Counted from the first letter of the stretch, positions 44,879 through 55,230 are shown. The stretch is 64,000 nt of DNA from CAVZVZ01 sp963778895 (GCA_963778895.1 CAVZVZ010000002.1:945646-1009645); one strand, 5' to 3'. Made by a program: numbers and translations. The notes: generated by a model not told the origin, from the sequence alone.

Positions 44879-46522
44879 TCAGGGCGTGAGTAGAGCCTGT
44901 TCTCGAGCCCAGCGGTAGTCGGCCTTGCCTGCAGGACTACGGACAACCTTGTCGACGAAGACGATGTCCTTGGGCAGCTTGTAGCGGGCGATGTGCTTCT
45001 CGCACTCCTCCAACAGCGCGGCCGGCTCGACCTCGAAGCCCGCTCTGACCTGCACGATCGCCACGACCTCGTTGCCCCAGCGCTCGCTCGGGCGACCGGT
45101 GACCACTGCGTCGTACACCGCCGGATGGTGGGCAAGGGCCTGTTCGACCTCCTCGGCGAAGATCTTCTCGCCCCCGGAGTTGATCGTGACCGAATCGCGG
45201 CCGTGGAGCTGGAGCTGGCCCTCGGGCGTGTAGTTGGCCCGGTCGCCGGGGACCGAGTACCGAATGCCGCCGATGACGGGGAACGTCCGCTCGGTCTTGG
45301 CCTGATCACCCAGGTAACCGAGTGGCACCCGACCCTCCTGGGCCAGCCATCCGAGCTCGTCGTTGCCGGGCTCGATCAGCTTCGTCAGGTCCTCGCTGAC
45401 GATGCACATGCCGATGCCCGGGGTGAACGTGCCGGTGGTCGCGTCGGTGCCGGCGCTGCTGTACTGCGATGCCTGCTGGCCCGTCTCGGAGGAACCGAGC
45501 CCGTCCATGATCGCGATCGTGGGGGCCAGTTCGAGGAACTTGTTCTTGACCGGGGCGCTGAGCGCGGCCCCGCCGCTGGCGAGCAGCAGCATCGAGCTCA
45601 GGTCGTAGTCGCGCCGCTCCAACTCGTCGAGCAAGGGTCGGCCGAACGCGTCGCCGACGATCAACAGCGTGTTGGCTTGCTCGCGTTGCACGGTCTCCCA
45701 GATGTCGACCGGGTCGAGCGTGCGCGTGTTCGTCGGGAGGATGACGGTGTTGCCCCAATCGAGGGCGATGAACGCCATCCAGTGCGCGGCGCCGTGCATG
45801 AACGGCGGCGAGGCCATCATGCGCGCACCACCGTTCTGGGCGTTGGCGCGGATCGCGTCCATGTCGACCCACTCTTCGGTGGTGGCGAGATCGCGTCCGC
45901 CGAGCGCCGCCGGGAAGATGTCGGCTTGGCGCCAGAGCACGCCCTTCGGCATGCCCGTGGTGCCTCCCGTGTAGAGGATGTAGAGGTCGTCGGGCTCGGG
46001 CGTCACGTTCGGCGGGCTGGCATGGACCGACCGCCAGCGCATCGTCGTACCAGACGGCGTCGGGCAACAGCTCGTGGCCGGAGTCATCGGGAACCTGGAT
46101 GAGTACCTCGAGCAACGGCAGCTCGGCCCGCACTGCTTCGAGGGTGGGTGCGAACGCCGAGTGGTACACGATCGCTCGCGCCGACGAGTCGTTCGAGGAG
46201 GTACAGGAGCTCCTCCTCGACGTAGCGGTAGTTGACGTTGAAGGGCGCCGACGCGGGCCTTGTACGAGCCGAGCATGCCTTCGAGGTACTCGTTGCAGTT
46301 GTAGAGGTAGAGCGCGAGATGGTCCTGCCCGGATTCCCAACCCGCGAGCTCGCTGCGTTCGGTGTGGCAGCCGAGGCCACGTTCGAGCAGATAGTTCGCC
46401 AGTCGTCGAGTGCGGTCGGCGAGCTCGCCGTAGGTGATGCGGCGATCACCCCAGACGATGGCTTCACGATCGGGAAAGTCGGTGGCGATGGCCTCGTTCA
46501 CCTGGGCCAGGTTGAATTCCAT
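44879..46522 (-). CDS. Acyl-CoA synthetase (FadD-like), about three frameshifts
   Basis: AMP-forming ligase of 547 codons with zero net shift. N-terminus MEFNLAQVNEAIATDFPDRE and WGDRRITYGELADR, ATP motif YILYTGGTTGMPKGV, GSSETG, and the C-terminal domain with GRDSVTINSGGEKIF and KLPKDIVFVDKVVRSPAGK. The frame changes near 46255, 46195 and 46030. It resembles long-chain or steroid-side-chain FadD enzymes. ATG 46522 has TAGGAT 8 bases upstream (46536-46531). Confidence 0.88.
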   Translation of the reverse strand: MEFNLAQVNEAIATDFPDREAIVWGDRRITYGELADRTRRLANYLLERGLGCHTERSELAGWESGQDHLALYLYNCNEYLEGMLGSYKARVGALQRQLPLRRGGAPVPPRTTRRRERSCTTRRSHPPSKQCGPSCRCSRYSSRFPMTPATSCCPTPSGTTMRWRSVHASPPNVTPEPDDLYILYTGGTTGMPKGVLWRQADIFPAALGGRDLATTEEWVDMDAIRANAQNGGARMMASPPFMHGAAHWMAFIALDWGNTVILPTNTRTLDPVDIWETVQREQANTLLIVGDAFGRPLLDELERRDYDLSSMLLLASGGAALSAPVKNKFLELAPTIAIMDGLGSSETGQQASQYSSAGTDATTGTFTPGIGMCIVSEDLTKLIEPGNDELGWLAQEGRVPLGYLGDQAKTERTFPVIGGIRYSVPGDRANYTPEGQLQLHGRDSVTINSGGEKIFAEEVEQALAHHPAVYDAVVTGRPSERWGNEVVAIVQVRAGFEVEPAALLEECEKHIARYKLPKDIVFVDKVVRSPAGKADYRWAREQALLTP

Positions 46523-46533
46523 GGCGGCGAATC

Positions 46534-47957
46534 CTAGGACGGGCAGGAGGTGCCTCCCGCCGGGGCCTGGAGGTCCTGCAAGTAGGTGCGAACTTTGTCG
46601 GCGACGCAACTGCTCACCTGGTACGACGTGTGCCCGCCGCCCTCGCGGACGAGCAGGACGGAGTTCGGTAGGCGCGCGTGGATGCGCTCGGCGTCCTCGA
46701 GCGGCGTAGGGGCGTCACCGGTCGCGGCGACCAGCAGGATCGGGGGGACGGTGGCCGGCCATTGGGTCGGACCGGGTGCCTCGGTCGGGCGGATCGGCCA
46801 GTAGGCACACGGCAGCAGCTCGTTGCCGACACCAGCCCCGAAGTCGGGCGCAGCGGCGGAGATCTGAGCGATGAACTGCCACCACGGGTCGCCGGCCTCG
46901 GGGTGGGGGCCGTCGGAGCACAACACGCCTAGATAGCCGGCGAAGGAAGGGCCATCGAGATAGGCGTGGGCCAGTTTCTCGAGCGCCGTGCCGTCACCGT
47001 CGAGTCCGTCTTGGCAGCGCGCCGGCCAGACGTTGCTGGCCGTCCGGCGCGTAGACGGATTCGACCGCCGCCACGCCGAGCGCGCCGGGACCGACCTGGT
47101 GTCCGTCTTGGGTACTGATCGGAGCGGTCTCCAGGCGAGCCGCCAGCTCTCGGTATTGGTCGAGGTCGTCGGCGAGGGCCTGCTCGATCGCTTCGGCCTG
47201 GCCGGTGAGGAACCCGGTCAACGACTCACCCGGATCGACCATGCCGTCGAGCACCATCGAGCGGATGTGCTCGGGGAACAGAGCCGCGTAGTCGAGGCCG
47301 ATGTGCGTGCCGTAGGAGAACCCGAAGTAGTTGAGCGGCTCGCCTCCGAGCGCAAGTCGCAACTGCTCCAGGTCGCGCGCGGCATTGGTCGTGGTGAGCG
47401 TGGGAAGGAGTCGAGGGGCCCGCGGCCTGACAGCCATCGGCGATGGCGCGTGCCGCGTTCTCCAACTGAGACTTCTCATCCGGATCGTCGGGGGACGGAT
47501 CGAGCGTGAAGAAGGTCGTGTCGGTCGCGCAGTCGAGCGGTTCGCTGTCACCCACGCCCCGCGGGTCCCACGAAACCAGGTCGAACGAGTCACGGAGGTT
47601 GCGCACGCCACCTCGACGCAGGAAGTCGATGCCTGACCCACCCGGCCCGCCCGGATTGACGATCAGCGCGCCGAGCGGTTGGTCGCCGGTACTCGGTTCG
47701 CGGGCGACCGCCAGATTCACGCTGGGTCCACTGGGGTCGCGGTAGTCGAGGGGTACGGCCAAGGTCGAGCACTCGATCCCGTCCCCGCATCCGGTCCATG
47801 CCAAGGGCAAGGGAGTGGGGGTGGCAGGTGCCGCAGTCGTCGCTACGGGCGTGGGATCCGTCGACGGCGGGGGCGCGACCGTCCCGCCACTCGCGCACGC
47901 GCTCAGCAGCATCGCACCCGAGAGCACTGCGGTCACCGCTCGAAGCCCACCCGACAT
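46534..47957 (-). CDS. Lipoprotein alpha/beta hydrolase, tripeptidyl aminopeptidase-like, two frameshifts
   Basis: A secreted hydrolase of about 474 codons. The signal ends in the lipobox LLSAC, so it is probably a lipoprotein. NPGGPGGSG, DPRGVGDSEPL, the nucleophile GFSYGTHIG, the Asp of ATGDAPTPL and the His of GGGHTSYQ form the TAP/SlpD catalytic set. The frame breaks near 47425 and 47035. ATG 47957 has TACCAT 8 bases upstream (47971-47966). Confidence 0.87.
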
Positions 47958-48086
47958 GGGCGCCGATGGTACGGGCTGAGCCTCGCCCGCGGACCCCCGC
48001 GGCGGTAACCAAAGCCTTGTTACGTACCGCCACGGTACCCATCGAGGCTTCGGACGCCCGCAAGGGACCGGCGCTAGCGTGCGCGC

Positions 48087-49041
48087 ATGATCTTCGGAAC
48101 GTTCGTACCGCAGGGCTGGAAGATGGAGCTGGTCTCCATCCCGGATCCTCAGGACAAGTGGGCCAAGACGATCGAGGTCGCGCAGCTGGCTGATCGACTC
48201 GGCTACGACTCGATCTGGGTCTACGACCACTACCACAACGTCCCCGTGCCGGCGCACGAGACGATGTTCGAGTGTTGGACCACGCTGGCCGCGCTCGCGT
48301 CGATCACGTCGAACGTGCGCCTCGGCCAGATGGTCGGGTGTGCGCCGTACCGCAATCCCGGTCTGCTGGCGAAGATCACGTCCAACATCGACGTGATCAG
48401 CGGTGGTCGGCTCGACTGGGGCGTCGGTGCCGGTTGGTACGAGCACGAGTACAACGCATACGGCTACGGCTTCCCGGCGGCGAAAGATCGCATCCGCATG
48501 CTGCGCGAGACCGTCGAGATCGTGAAGTCGATGTGGAGCGAACCCGACACCACCTACGACGGCAAGTTCTTCCAGCTCGCCGGCGCGCAGTGCGATCCGA
48601 AGCCACTGCAGGATCCGCATCCACCGATCTGGATCGGTGGTGGCGGTGAGCAACTCACCTTGCGAGTGGTCGCACGCCACGCCGACTGCAGCAACTTCGG
48701 TGGCAAACCTCACGAGTTCCAGCACAAGTGTGAGGTGCTGCAGGGGCACTGTCGAGAGGTCGGGCGCGACTATGACGAGATCGTCAAGACGTGGGCACCG
48801 GAGCTGTTCGTGCGCGACGACCGAGCAGGAGATCATCGACGCCGGCAGCAAGTCCTTCTGGGGCGAGCCCTTCGATTCGTGGCGTGAAGGAAATCTCGTG
48901 GGCACACCGGAGCAGGTGTGCGAGAAGATCCGGGCCTACATGGAGCTCGGCCTCGGGGGCATCGTGGCCTGGCCGTCGGACTTCCCGGACACCGAGTCCG
49001 TCCAGTTGTTCGCCGAGAAGGTCATCCCCGAGTTCCGCTGA
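48087..49041 (+). CDS. LLM-class F420-dependent oxidoreductase, one frameshift
   Basis: Luciferase-like TIM-barrel enzyme. Seen are IFGTFVPQGWKMEL, ADRLGYDSIWVYDHYHNV, NVRLGQMVGCAPYRNP, the DVISGGRLDWGVGAGWY cofactor loop and HPPIWIGGGGEQ. F420 use is inferred from similarity to actinobacterial relatives. The last 70 residues are in another frame after about 48822. ATG 48087 has TAGCGT 6 bases upstream (48075-48080). Confidence 0.88.
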
Positions 49042-49066
49042 GCACAAGCTCTCGAGGGAGACGACG

Positions 49067-49915
49067 ATGGGTGACTTCGCGGTCGACACCGCGGTGCAGG
49101 GGAGCGACGGGACCTATACGGCCACTCTGAGCCGCGAGTGGGAGATATGGGGGCCCATGGGCGGCTACATCGCCACGTTCGCGCTGCGTGCCGCGGCGGC
49201 CGAGTCGGCGTTCGAGCGCCCGGCGAGCTTCTTCTGCCACTACCTCGGCGTCGCCGGTTTCGACGACCCGATCGACATCGCGGTGCGACAAGCTACGCAG
49301 TCGGGCGGACCGCCGAGTCGTTGCAGATCTCGATCACGCAGGGCCCGAGCGGCGATTCTCGAAGCCACGGTCTGGACGGTCGGCGACGTCGAAGGCCTCG
49401 AACACGTCCTGACCGCACCGCCAGTGGTGAGGGGACCCGATGGCCTGCCGAACATGGCCGAGCTGTTCGCCGACGATCCCGATGCCGGCCCGCCCTTCCC
49501 GTTCTGGAACAACTTCGAGGTTCGCCCGATCGGGTTTCACCGGGAGTGGCCCCCCACCGAGCCGCTCGACCCGGTCTGGCAGGAGTGGATCCGCTTCATC
49601 CCCACCTCGACCTTCGACGATCCCTGGGTGGATGCCGGTCGCGCCCTCGTGGGCATCGACATCCAGAGTTGGCCCGCCGCCAGCCGGCCTCACGTGTGGA
49701 AGCAGCCGAACGTCATCGCGCCGAGCATGGACCTCTACGTGGCGTTCCACGACGCGGCGCCGAGCGAACCCTGGCTCCTCGCCGACGGCCACTCGACCTG
49801 GGCTGCGGGCGGGCTCATGAATTGGACCGGAAATCTGTGGGCGTCGGATCGTTCACTGGTGGCGTCGGGGATGGGGCAGTTGTTGTGCCGCACGGTCCCG
49901 GCCCCGCCGCCCTGA
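49067..49915 (+). CDS. Acyl-CoA thioesterase-like (4HBT_3/TesB-like) protein
   Basis: A double hot-dog thioesterase-like protein of 282 codons. WEIWGPMGGYIATFALRAAA is the N-terminal hot-dog signature; the C-terminal half has DIQSWPAASRPHVWKQPN and LLADGHSTWAAGG. Two compensating shifts near 49312 and 49350 hide RTAESLQISITQGP in another frame. ATG 49067 has GAGGGA at 49053-49058. It probably forms a unit with the LLM gene. Confidence 0.75.
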   Translation: MGDFAVDTAVQGSDGTYTATLSREWEIWGPMGGYIATFALRAAAAESAFERPASFFCHYLGVAGFDDPIDIAVRQATQSGGPPSRCRSRSRRARAAILEATVWTVGDVEGLEHVLTAPPVVRGPDGLPNMAELFADDPDAGPPFPFWNNFEVRPIGFHREWPPTEPLDPVWQEWIRFIPTSTFDDPWVDAGRALVGIDIQSWPAASRPHVWKQPNVIAPSMDLYVAFHDAAPSEPWLLADGHSTWAAGGLMNWTGNLWASDRSLVASGMGQLLCRTVPAPPP

Positions 49916-49962
49916 CAGACGCCAGGGCGCTGACTCCTAGTAGGCGGCGACTCATGATCCCT

Positions 49963-50502
49963 TCATGACGTTCGAGTTTTGTCATTACTCCCTCGTCGTT
50001 GTTGAAGCCGGCGGCGTGCAGGCGTCGCTGCTCGAGCACCCACTCGCAGGGCTCGCCAGGCGTCCGGGACGCGGACAGGAAGCCAAACGAGTCGACCGAC
50101 CGGATCCCAGGGGCCCCGCCACCACACCGACAGTATGTGGCGCTTGCGAGAGCCATGGGCCAGCCCGGCGCGGCGATGTGTCGCGACTACAACCCACAAC
50201 AAAAGACAGGTCGCTACGAACGAGCACAGAGACGTCCCAATCGTGATCCACCGCGCCCCCAGGACACCAAAGAAGATCAACAGCCACAGAGACACATGGG
50301 CGACCGTCAGACCCCAGGCCCCGATGTACAGACCGCCGTCACGACGGGTTCGGAAGATCGATACCTCCGCAGAAGGGGGGAGCCGGACGGCGTCAACCAT
50401 GCTCGCTACCCGGGAGCGGTGAGCAGACGGATCGCTCGCCTCGACATCGACGGGTGCACCGTCAGGAACATCGTGCCTCGGCACAGTGCTCCCGTTGGTC
50501 AT
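49963..50502 (-). CDS. Uncharacterised protein with two membrane segments
   Basis: A 179-aa reading frame with a charged N-terminus and two adjacent hydrophobic segments (LYIGAWGLTVAHVSLWLLIFF and ITIGTSLCSFVATCLLLWVVV, about residues 68-110), then an Arg-rich tail. I recognise no family. Hydrophobic clustering supports it being real; the tail may be frameshifted. Composition from here to 51 kb is less GC-biased than the surroundings. Confidence 0.45.
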   Translation of the reverse strand: MTNGSTVPRHDVPDGAPVDVEASDPSAHRSRVASMVDAVRLPPSAEVSIFRTRRDGGLYIGAWGLTVAHVSLWLLIFFGVLGARWITIGTSLCSFVATCLLLWVVVATHRRAGLAHGSRKRHILSVWWRGPWDPVGRLVWLPVRVPDAWRALRVGARAATPARRRLQQRRGSNDKTRTS

Positions 50503-50802
50503 AGCCTGCAGTCTTGCCGACCGCAGCCCCGCCAGATAGCACGCCTTACGCGAACTCAGCGGACTCTCAGAGCGTCGGTGGACCGCTCGGCGTCAACATC
50601 GCAGTCGACCGTCGCAACCGTTCGAGGATTTCGAATGCTCGACGTGACGAACCGATGACCGCATCCGAACAGATGTTCGATGCAGCGGTCAAGCCGAGCA
50701 CCTTGACGCCGTTTGTCGTCATCCATCTTGGATGACGACACACAGGGCCGGCATGGTTGATGATTGGCGGCCGCAACAACATCGAACGTCAGGACGGTCA
50801 AC
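50503..50802. other. gene-poor gap
   Basis: No convincing gene on either strand. Open frames here lack the codon pattern of the neighbours. The only structure seen is the 12-bp inverted repeat at 50714-50740. Confidence 0.5.
50714..50740. repeat. perfect 12-bp inverted repeat
   Basis: TGTCGTCATCCA (50714-50725) and TGGATGACGACA (50729-50740) flank a 3-base TCT. Perfect over 12 bp, in a gap with no gene and no T tract on either side. It could be an operator, an RNA hairpin or a relic of a mobile element. Confidence 0.7.
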
Positions 50803-51010
50803 TTGTTCGCTTCGACAGGGGTGTGGGTCGGGCTAGGAATCATCGGCCTGATCATCTGGATCGCGATCGTGTTCTGGCCGGCGTGTGTCGCAGGTCGGAA
50901 GGGGCATAGCTTCGTTGGCTATTTCCTCCTAAGTCGTGCTCTTCTTCCCGCTCGCGTCGATCATGGCCTACGTGGTCAAGGACCGAACGGTGATGGGGGG
51001 GCGGGTGTAG
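50803..51010 (+). CDS. Small membrane protein, one frameshift
   Basis: About 68 codons. A first helix VWVGLGIIGLIIWIAIVFWPA, then ACVAGRKGHSFVGYFLLS, and after a frame change near 50935 a second helix LFFPLASIMAYVVKDRT. The helix-GRKGHSF-helix layout is typical of short actinobacterial membrane proteins of unknown role. TTG 50803 is the likely start, GTG 50821 another option. Confidence 0.5.
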
Positions 51011-51079
51011 TTCGGCTAACTCCTGGCAAGGTACTTCGTGGGTTGACCGCCGGAGCACCGCGCCGACTCGAGCTAGAAC

Positions 51080-51539
51080 TCACTCGTAGTAGCGGAAGAT
51101 GATGTCGGCGACGCACGATGGCTTCGGTGCGCCCTTCGCACTCGAAGGTGAAGATCATCGACACCTGCGCGCCGCCGGCGATGTCTTCGACCGACGTGAG
51201 CTCGGCGCCGAGGCGGAGCTTGGCGCCGACCGGAACCGGTGACGGGAAGCGCACCTTGTTGCAGCCGTAGTTCACGCCCATCTTCACGCCCTCGACCCGA
51301 ATGATCTGGGGCGACAGTGTGGGCCCGAGCGACAACGTGAGGTAGCCGTGCGCGATCGGGCCGCCGAAGGGGCTCTCCTTCTTGGCTCGTTCCGGGTCCA
51401 CGTGGATCCACTGGTGGTCACCCGTCGCCTCGGCGAAGAGGTTCACCTGCTCCTGCGTGATCTCGACGTAGTCGCTGTAGCCGAGGTGTTGTCCGGCCCG
51501 CTCTTTGAGGCCGGCGATGCCCTGCACGGTGATCGTCAT
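51080..51539 (-). CDS. MaoC-family (R)-enoyl-CoA hydratase, one frameshift near the end
   Basis: Hot-dog hydratase of about 152 aa. LGYSDYVEITQEQVNLFAEATGDHQWIHVD and SPFGGPIAHGYLTLSLGP give the Asp/His hydratase motif. The last 12 codons (CVADIIFRYYE) follow a frame change near 51115. Similar to NodN/MaoC proteins next to lipid genes. ATG 51539. Confidence 0.88.
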
Positions 51540-51582
51540 GGCTGCATCATGCCAAGGCCCGGCGCGGTGGGGGAATCCGAGG

Positions 51583-51964
51583 TCAGCGGAACCAGATGCG
51601 CTGGTAGTCGCGGCTCATCGGATGAACCAGAAGCGCGAACAGCACGACCGGGAAGATCACGGCGATCAGGTAGCGGATGTTGAACACGACGCCGACCCCA
51701 TCGGTCGCGATCAACCACAGGAAGGGGAGGAGCTGGAAGGCTGCCGTGGCGATGCCGAGGTAGTAGCCCCACTTCTTCTCGTTGGCGATACCCGAGGCCG
51801 GCGGCCACACTGCCGACGATGAACCCCAGCACCCCGAGGAACCCGAAGAGGATCTCGACGTAGTTGCCGAAAATCAGGCTCATCACTGCATTGATGTAGA
51901 AGAGAACGACCGCGAGATAAAGGGTTTGGGGTTGCGATGGATTGGTCCACCGGCGGGTTTCCAT
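51583..51964 (-). CDS. Small polytopic membrane protein, one frameshift
   Basis: About 126 codons with four hydrophobic segments (LYLAVVLFYINAVMSLIFG, FGFLGVLGFIVGSVAAG, WGYYLGIATAAFQLLPFLW, LIAVIFPVVLFALLV). Function unknown. The frame changes near 51800. ATG 51964 has CAGACT 7 bases upstream. Its start codon lies back to back with that of the next gene, inside a shared CATG. Confidence 0.6.
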
Positions 51965-52808
51965 GACGGACAGTCTGGCAGGAAAGACGGCCAGAACGAA
52001 CCCGGGCTCGCTCGCGACGGTCGTGCTCGCCGCGGGTGAGGGCCGTCGCCTGCGCCCGCTCACGTTCGAGCGCCCCAAGCCTCTTTGCCCGGTGGGCAAC
52101 GTCGCCCTTCTCGACGGGGCGCTGACGAGGGTGAGGGCCCTGCGTGCGCCGATCGCCGTCAACGTGCACCACGGCCGAGAGCAGCTCGAACGGCACCTGA
52201 GTGCGGAAGCTGACGTGCATGTTTCGATCGAGGCCGACCAGGCCCTCGGCACGGCCGGGGCACTCGGTCATCTGCGCGGCTGGTTCGACGGACGCGACAC
52301 CGTCGTGGTCAACGCCGACACCTGGTGCGAGGCCGCGCTCGTGCCCCATGTGGAGGGGTGGGATCGCGAGCGGGTGCGGCTCGTGGTGGCGGGCGAGGCC
52401 GCGCTTCGGTCCCCGGGCGCGGATCATCGCCAGCCTCCTGCCGTGGTCGGTCGTGCGGGACCTGAGCGACGGAACCGGCTCACCTCTACGAGACGACGTG
52501 GCGGCCCGCGGCCGGCGGCAGGCGATGCTCGACGTCGTGGGCGACGACAGCGCGTTCTTCGATTGCGGCACGCCGGCGTCGTACCTCGGGGCCAACCTGC
52601 ACGCGGCGGCGCAGGTCGCCGGTGGGTTGGCGGCGGCGAGCGCGGTCGTGTCCGGCACGGCCGACCGACTGTGTGCTGGGGGAGGACTGCGTGGTCGCCG
52701 GCACGGTGCGTCGATTCGGTGTTGTGGGACGGCGCGTCGGTGACGAGCGGCGAGATGCTCGACCGAGCGATTCGAGTCAGCTCGACGATGACCGTGTTGG
52801 TGCGTTGA
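51963..52808 (+). CDS. NDP-sugar nucleotidyltransferase-like protein, two or more frameshifts
   Basis: Sugar-1-phosphate nucleotidyltransferase of about 281 codons. N-terminal VVLAAGEGRRLRPLTFERPKPLCPVGN is the nucleotide-binding signature, and VVVNADTWCE holds the metal Asp. After shifts near 52400 and 52680 the C-terminal FFDCGTPASYLGANL and VLWDGASVTSGEMLDRAI resemble the left-handed helix tail of mannose-1-phosphate guanylyltransferases. The substrate is not certain. ATG 51963 overlaps the divergent gene start. Confidence 0.8.
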   Translation: MTDSLAGKTARTNPGSLATVVLAAGEGRRLRPLTFERPKPLCPVGNVALLDGALTRVRALRAPIAVNVHHGREQLERHLSAEADVHVSIEADQALGTAGALGHLRGWFDGRDTVVVNADTWCEAALVPHVEGWDRERVRLVVAGEAALRSPGADHRQPPAVVGRAGPERRNRLTSTRRRGGPRPAAGDARRRGRRQRVLRLRHAGVVPRGQPARGGAGRRWVGGGERGRVRHGRPTVCWGRTAWSPARCVDSVLWDGASVTSGEMLDRAIRVSSTMTVLVR

Positions 52809-53812
52809 CGATCGTCGCTCGGAGCTGGCCGCACGCGGCGTCGATGTCGGTGCCCCGGTTCTGACGAACGGTCGCGTTCACCCCCAACGTGCGGAGTTGA
52901 TCGCGGAACCGCAACACGTCGGCGTGAGCAGAACCACGCGTGAGGTAGCCCGGCGTCGGATTGAGCGGGATCAGGTTCACGTGAGCAGCCAGCGGCCGGG
53001 CGACAGCGGCGAGCTCGCGGGCATCCTGCAACCGGTCGTTGGTCCCGTCGATCAAGCGCCCATTCGAACGACAGCCGCCGGTTCTTGGCCGACAGGTAGT
53101 CGCGGCATGCGTCGGTCAGAGCGGCGAGGGGATAGCGCCGGTTGATCGGCACCAACTCGTTGCGCAGGTCGTCGTTGGCCGCGTGCAGCGACACGGCCAG
53201 GTTCACCGGCAGCGCCTCGGTCGCGAGGCGTCGGATGCCCGGTATGACCCCGACGGTCGACACGGTCAGGTGGCGAGCGGAGATACCGACATCGCCGTGG
53301 AGCCGTTCGACCGCCGACCACATGCGGTCGTAGTTCGCCATCGGCTCGCCCATGCCCATGAACACGACGTTCGAGACTCGGCGCGGCGCCGCGCGACGAA
53401 TGCCGCGGATCACCTGCTCGACGATCTCACCGGTGGTGAGGTTCCGTTCGAACCCCGCTTGCCCGGTCGCACAGAACCCGCACGCCATCGCGCAGCCGGC
53501 TTGCGTGCTGACGCAAACCGTCGAGCGATCGCGGTAGTGCATCAGAACCGTCTCGATGTGCGCGTCGTCGTTCAAGGCCCAGAGCCACTTGACCGTCTCG
53601 CCACGATCGCTCACCGATTCGGACACGGGGGTGAGCGAGTCGGGCAACGCCAGCGCGAGCTCGGCGCGCAGCGCCTTCGGGAGCTCGGTGATCTCCTCGA
53701 TCGGGTTGGCGCGCTGGTACAGGCCGGCCCAGACCTGATCGACGCGGTAGCGCGGCTGACCGGGCAGGTGCTCGGCCAACTTCTCGCGCGACACGTCGTA
53801 GCGACCGGTCAC
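52777..53812 (-). CDS. rlmN: 23S rRNA (adenine-2503-C2)-methyltransferase, one frameshift
   Basis: Radical-SAM enzyme methylating A2503 of 23S rRNA and A37 of some tRNAs. CAMACGFC provides the three cluster cysteines; VFMGMGEPMANYD, HLTVSTVG and the C-terminal IDAACGQL Cys are present. The frame changes near 53058. GTG 53812 overlaps the mshD stop by four bases. The C-terminus overlaps the convergent nucleotidyltransferase by about 30 bases. Confidence 0.93.
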
Positions 53813-54545
53813 GATCGCCACCATCGCTTGGCGTGATGCGTCGTGAACCCGAGCGTCGTCGTACAGCGCTCGTGCGGGATCGTTGTCGCTCTCGACGTAC
53901 AGCATCCCTTCGGTGATTCCCTGTTCGGTGAGCCAGTCGAGCCCGGCGATGGTGAGGAACCGGCCCAGCCCACGCGCCTGGACGGTGGGGTCGACGGCGA
54001 TCACGAAGATCTCGCCCAGCATCGGTTCGGTGTCGTCGTGGATCTTCGTCCAGCAGAAGCCGGCCAACCGACCGTCGAGCTCGGTGACGAGGAAGCCTTC
54101 GGCGTCGAACCAGGGCTCGGCCTCCTTGGCGTGCAGGACGTCGAGGGTCCATCCCCCTTGCTCGGGGTGCCACGCGAACGCGCGGTTGTTCACGTCGAGC
54201 CATTGTTCGTCGTCGCGTCCCGGGACGAACGCGCGTGCGGCGTACGGCATCGGGTCGCGCGGGCGAACATCGGGCGGCAAGGGGAGCGGCCGTCGTAGCT
54301 GGAGCAGTTCACGCACACAGGTCATGCCGAGCGCGGCAGCCAGGTCGGCGTGGGCGGGCTCCGCCGGTTCGATGGCCAGCAGACAACTGGCGCCGGCACC
54401 CTTCGGCGAGCGCGATCGCGTCGGCCAACGCCCGGCGGGCGTCGTCCTGGCGGCCGTCGTCGAGCGCGACGCGCAGGCGGGCGCCAGGAGCGCTGAGGGA
54501 GCGATCGAGCACAGCATCCGGGGGAACGGCTCCTAGCTCGAGCAC
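53809..54545 (-). CDS. mshD: Mycothiol synthase MshD, two frameshifts
   Basis: GNAT acetyltransferase making mycothiol, the thiol of actinobacteria. AFAWHPEQGGWT, AEPWFDAEGFLV, VDPTVQARGLGRFLTIAGLDWL and LYVESDNDPARALYD are MshD hallmarks. A frame change near 53865 gives the expected end LGFTTHHAKRWW, and another occurs near 54395. About 245 codons, with the first GNAT repeat shorter than in mycobacteria. GTG 54545 has TAGCCT 6 bases upstream (54557-54552). Confidence 0.88.
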
Positions 54546-54588
54546 GTCCGAAGGCTACCGGTGCCCGCTCGCTAGCCTGCGCAGCGAC

Positions 54589-55230
54589 ATGGCCCGGCCC
54601 CGCACACCCAAAGGCAGAGCGCGCGAGACGATGCGGCGCCTCACCGAGGAGTACCCCGAGGCCCGGTGCGAGCTCGACTTCCGCAATCCCTTCGAGCTGC
54701 TTGCTGCGACGATCCTGTCGGCGCAGTGCACCGACGCCCGGGTGAACATGGTGACGCCGACGCTGTTCGCGGCGTATCCCACCTCGGAGGATCTGGCCCA
54801 TGCCGACCCTGAACGGGTCGAGGAGATCATCAGGTCGACGGGCTTCTACAAGAACAAGACGCGGAGCCTCATCGGGATGGCGAACGCGGTGAGCGAGCAG
54901 TTCGGGGGCGAGGTGCCGGGGGCGATGAAGGATCTGGTGACGATCCCCGGTGTCGGCCGCAAGACCGCGAACGTCGTGCGCAGCGTGGCCCTCGGCCTGC
55001 CGGGTCTGCCCGTCGACACCCATGTGACCCGCTTGTCGCACCGCCTCGGTCTCACCACCGAGACCGACCCGGTCAAGATCGAATACGAGCTGAACGACAT
55101 GATCCCGGCGGCGGAACGGGGCCGGTTCAGCCTGCGCCTGATCCTGCACGGACGTCGGGTCTGCGTCGCCCGCAAACCGCGTTGCGGCGACTGCGTACTG
55201 GCCGATTTCTGTCCCAGTTCGACCGTTTGA
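54589..55230 (+). CDS. nth: Endonuclease III
   Basis: DNA glycosylase/AP lyase for oxidised pyrimidines, 213 aa. The helix-hairpin-helix is followed by catalytic Lys125 (GVGRKTANV) and Asp143 (VDTHVTRL). The [4Fe-4S] loop is complete: Cys192, Cys199, Cys202 and Cys208 (C-X6-C-X2-C-X5-C). The frame is intact. ATG 54589 lies 10 bases after TAGCCT (54573-54578). Confidence 0.95.
   Translation: MARPRTPKGRARETMRRLTEEYPEARCELDFRNPFELLAATILSAQCTDARVNMVTPTLFAAYPTSEDLAHADPERVEEIIRSTGFYKNKTRSLIGMANAVSEQFGGEVPGAMKDLVTIPGVGRKTANVVRSVALGLPGLPVDTHVTRLSHRLGLTTETDPVKIEYELNDMIPAAERGRFSLRLILHGRRVCVARKPRCGDCVLADFCPSSTV

Noticed and set aside
50515..50800. Short open frames in the gap at 50.5-50.8 kb
   Set aside because: They lack start context, third-position GC bias and any recognisable motif.
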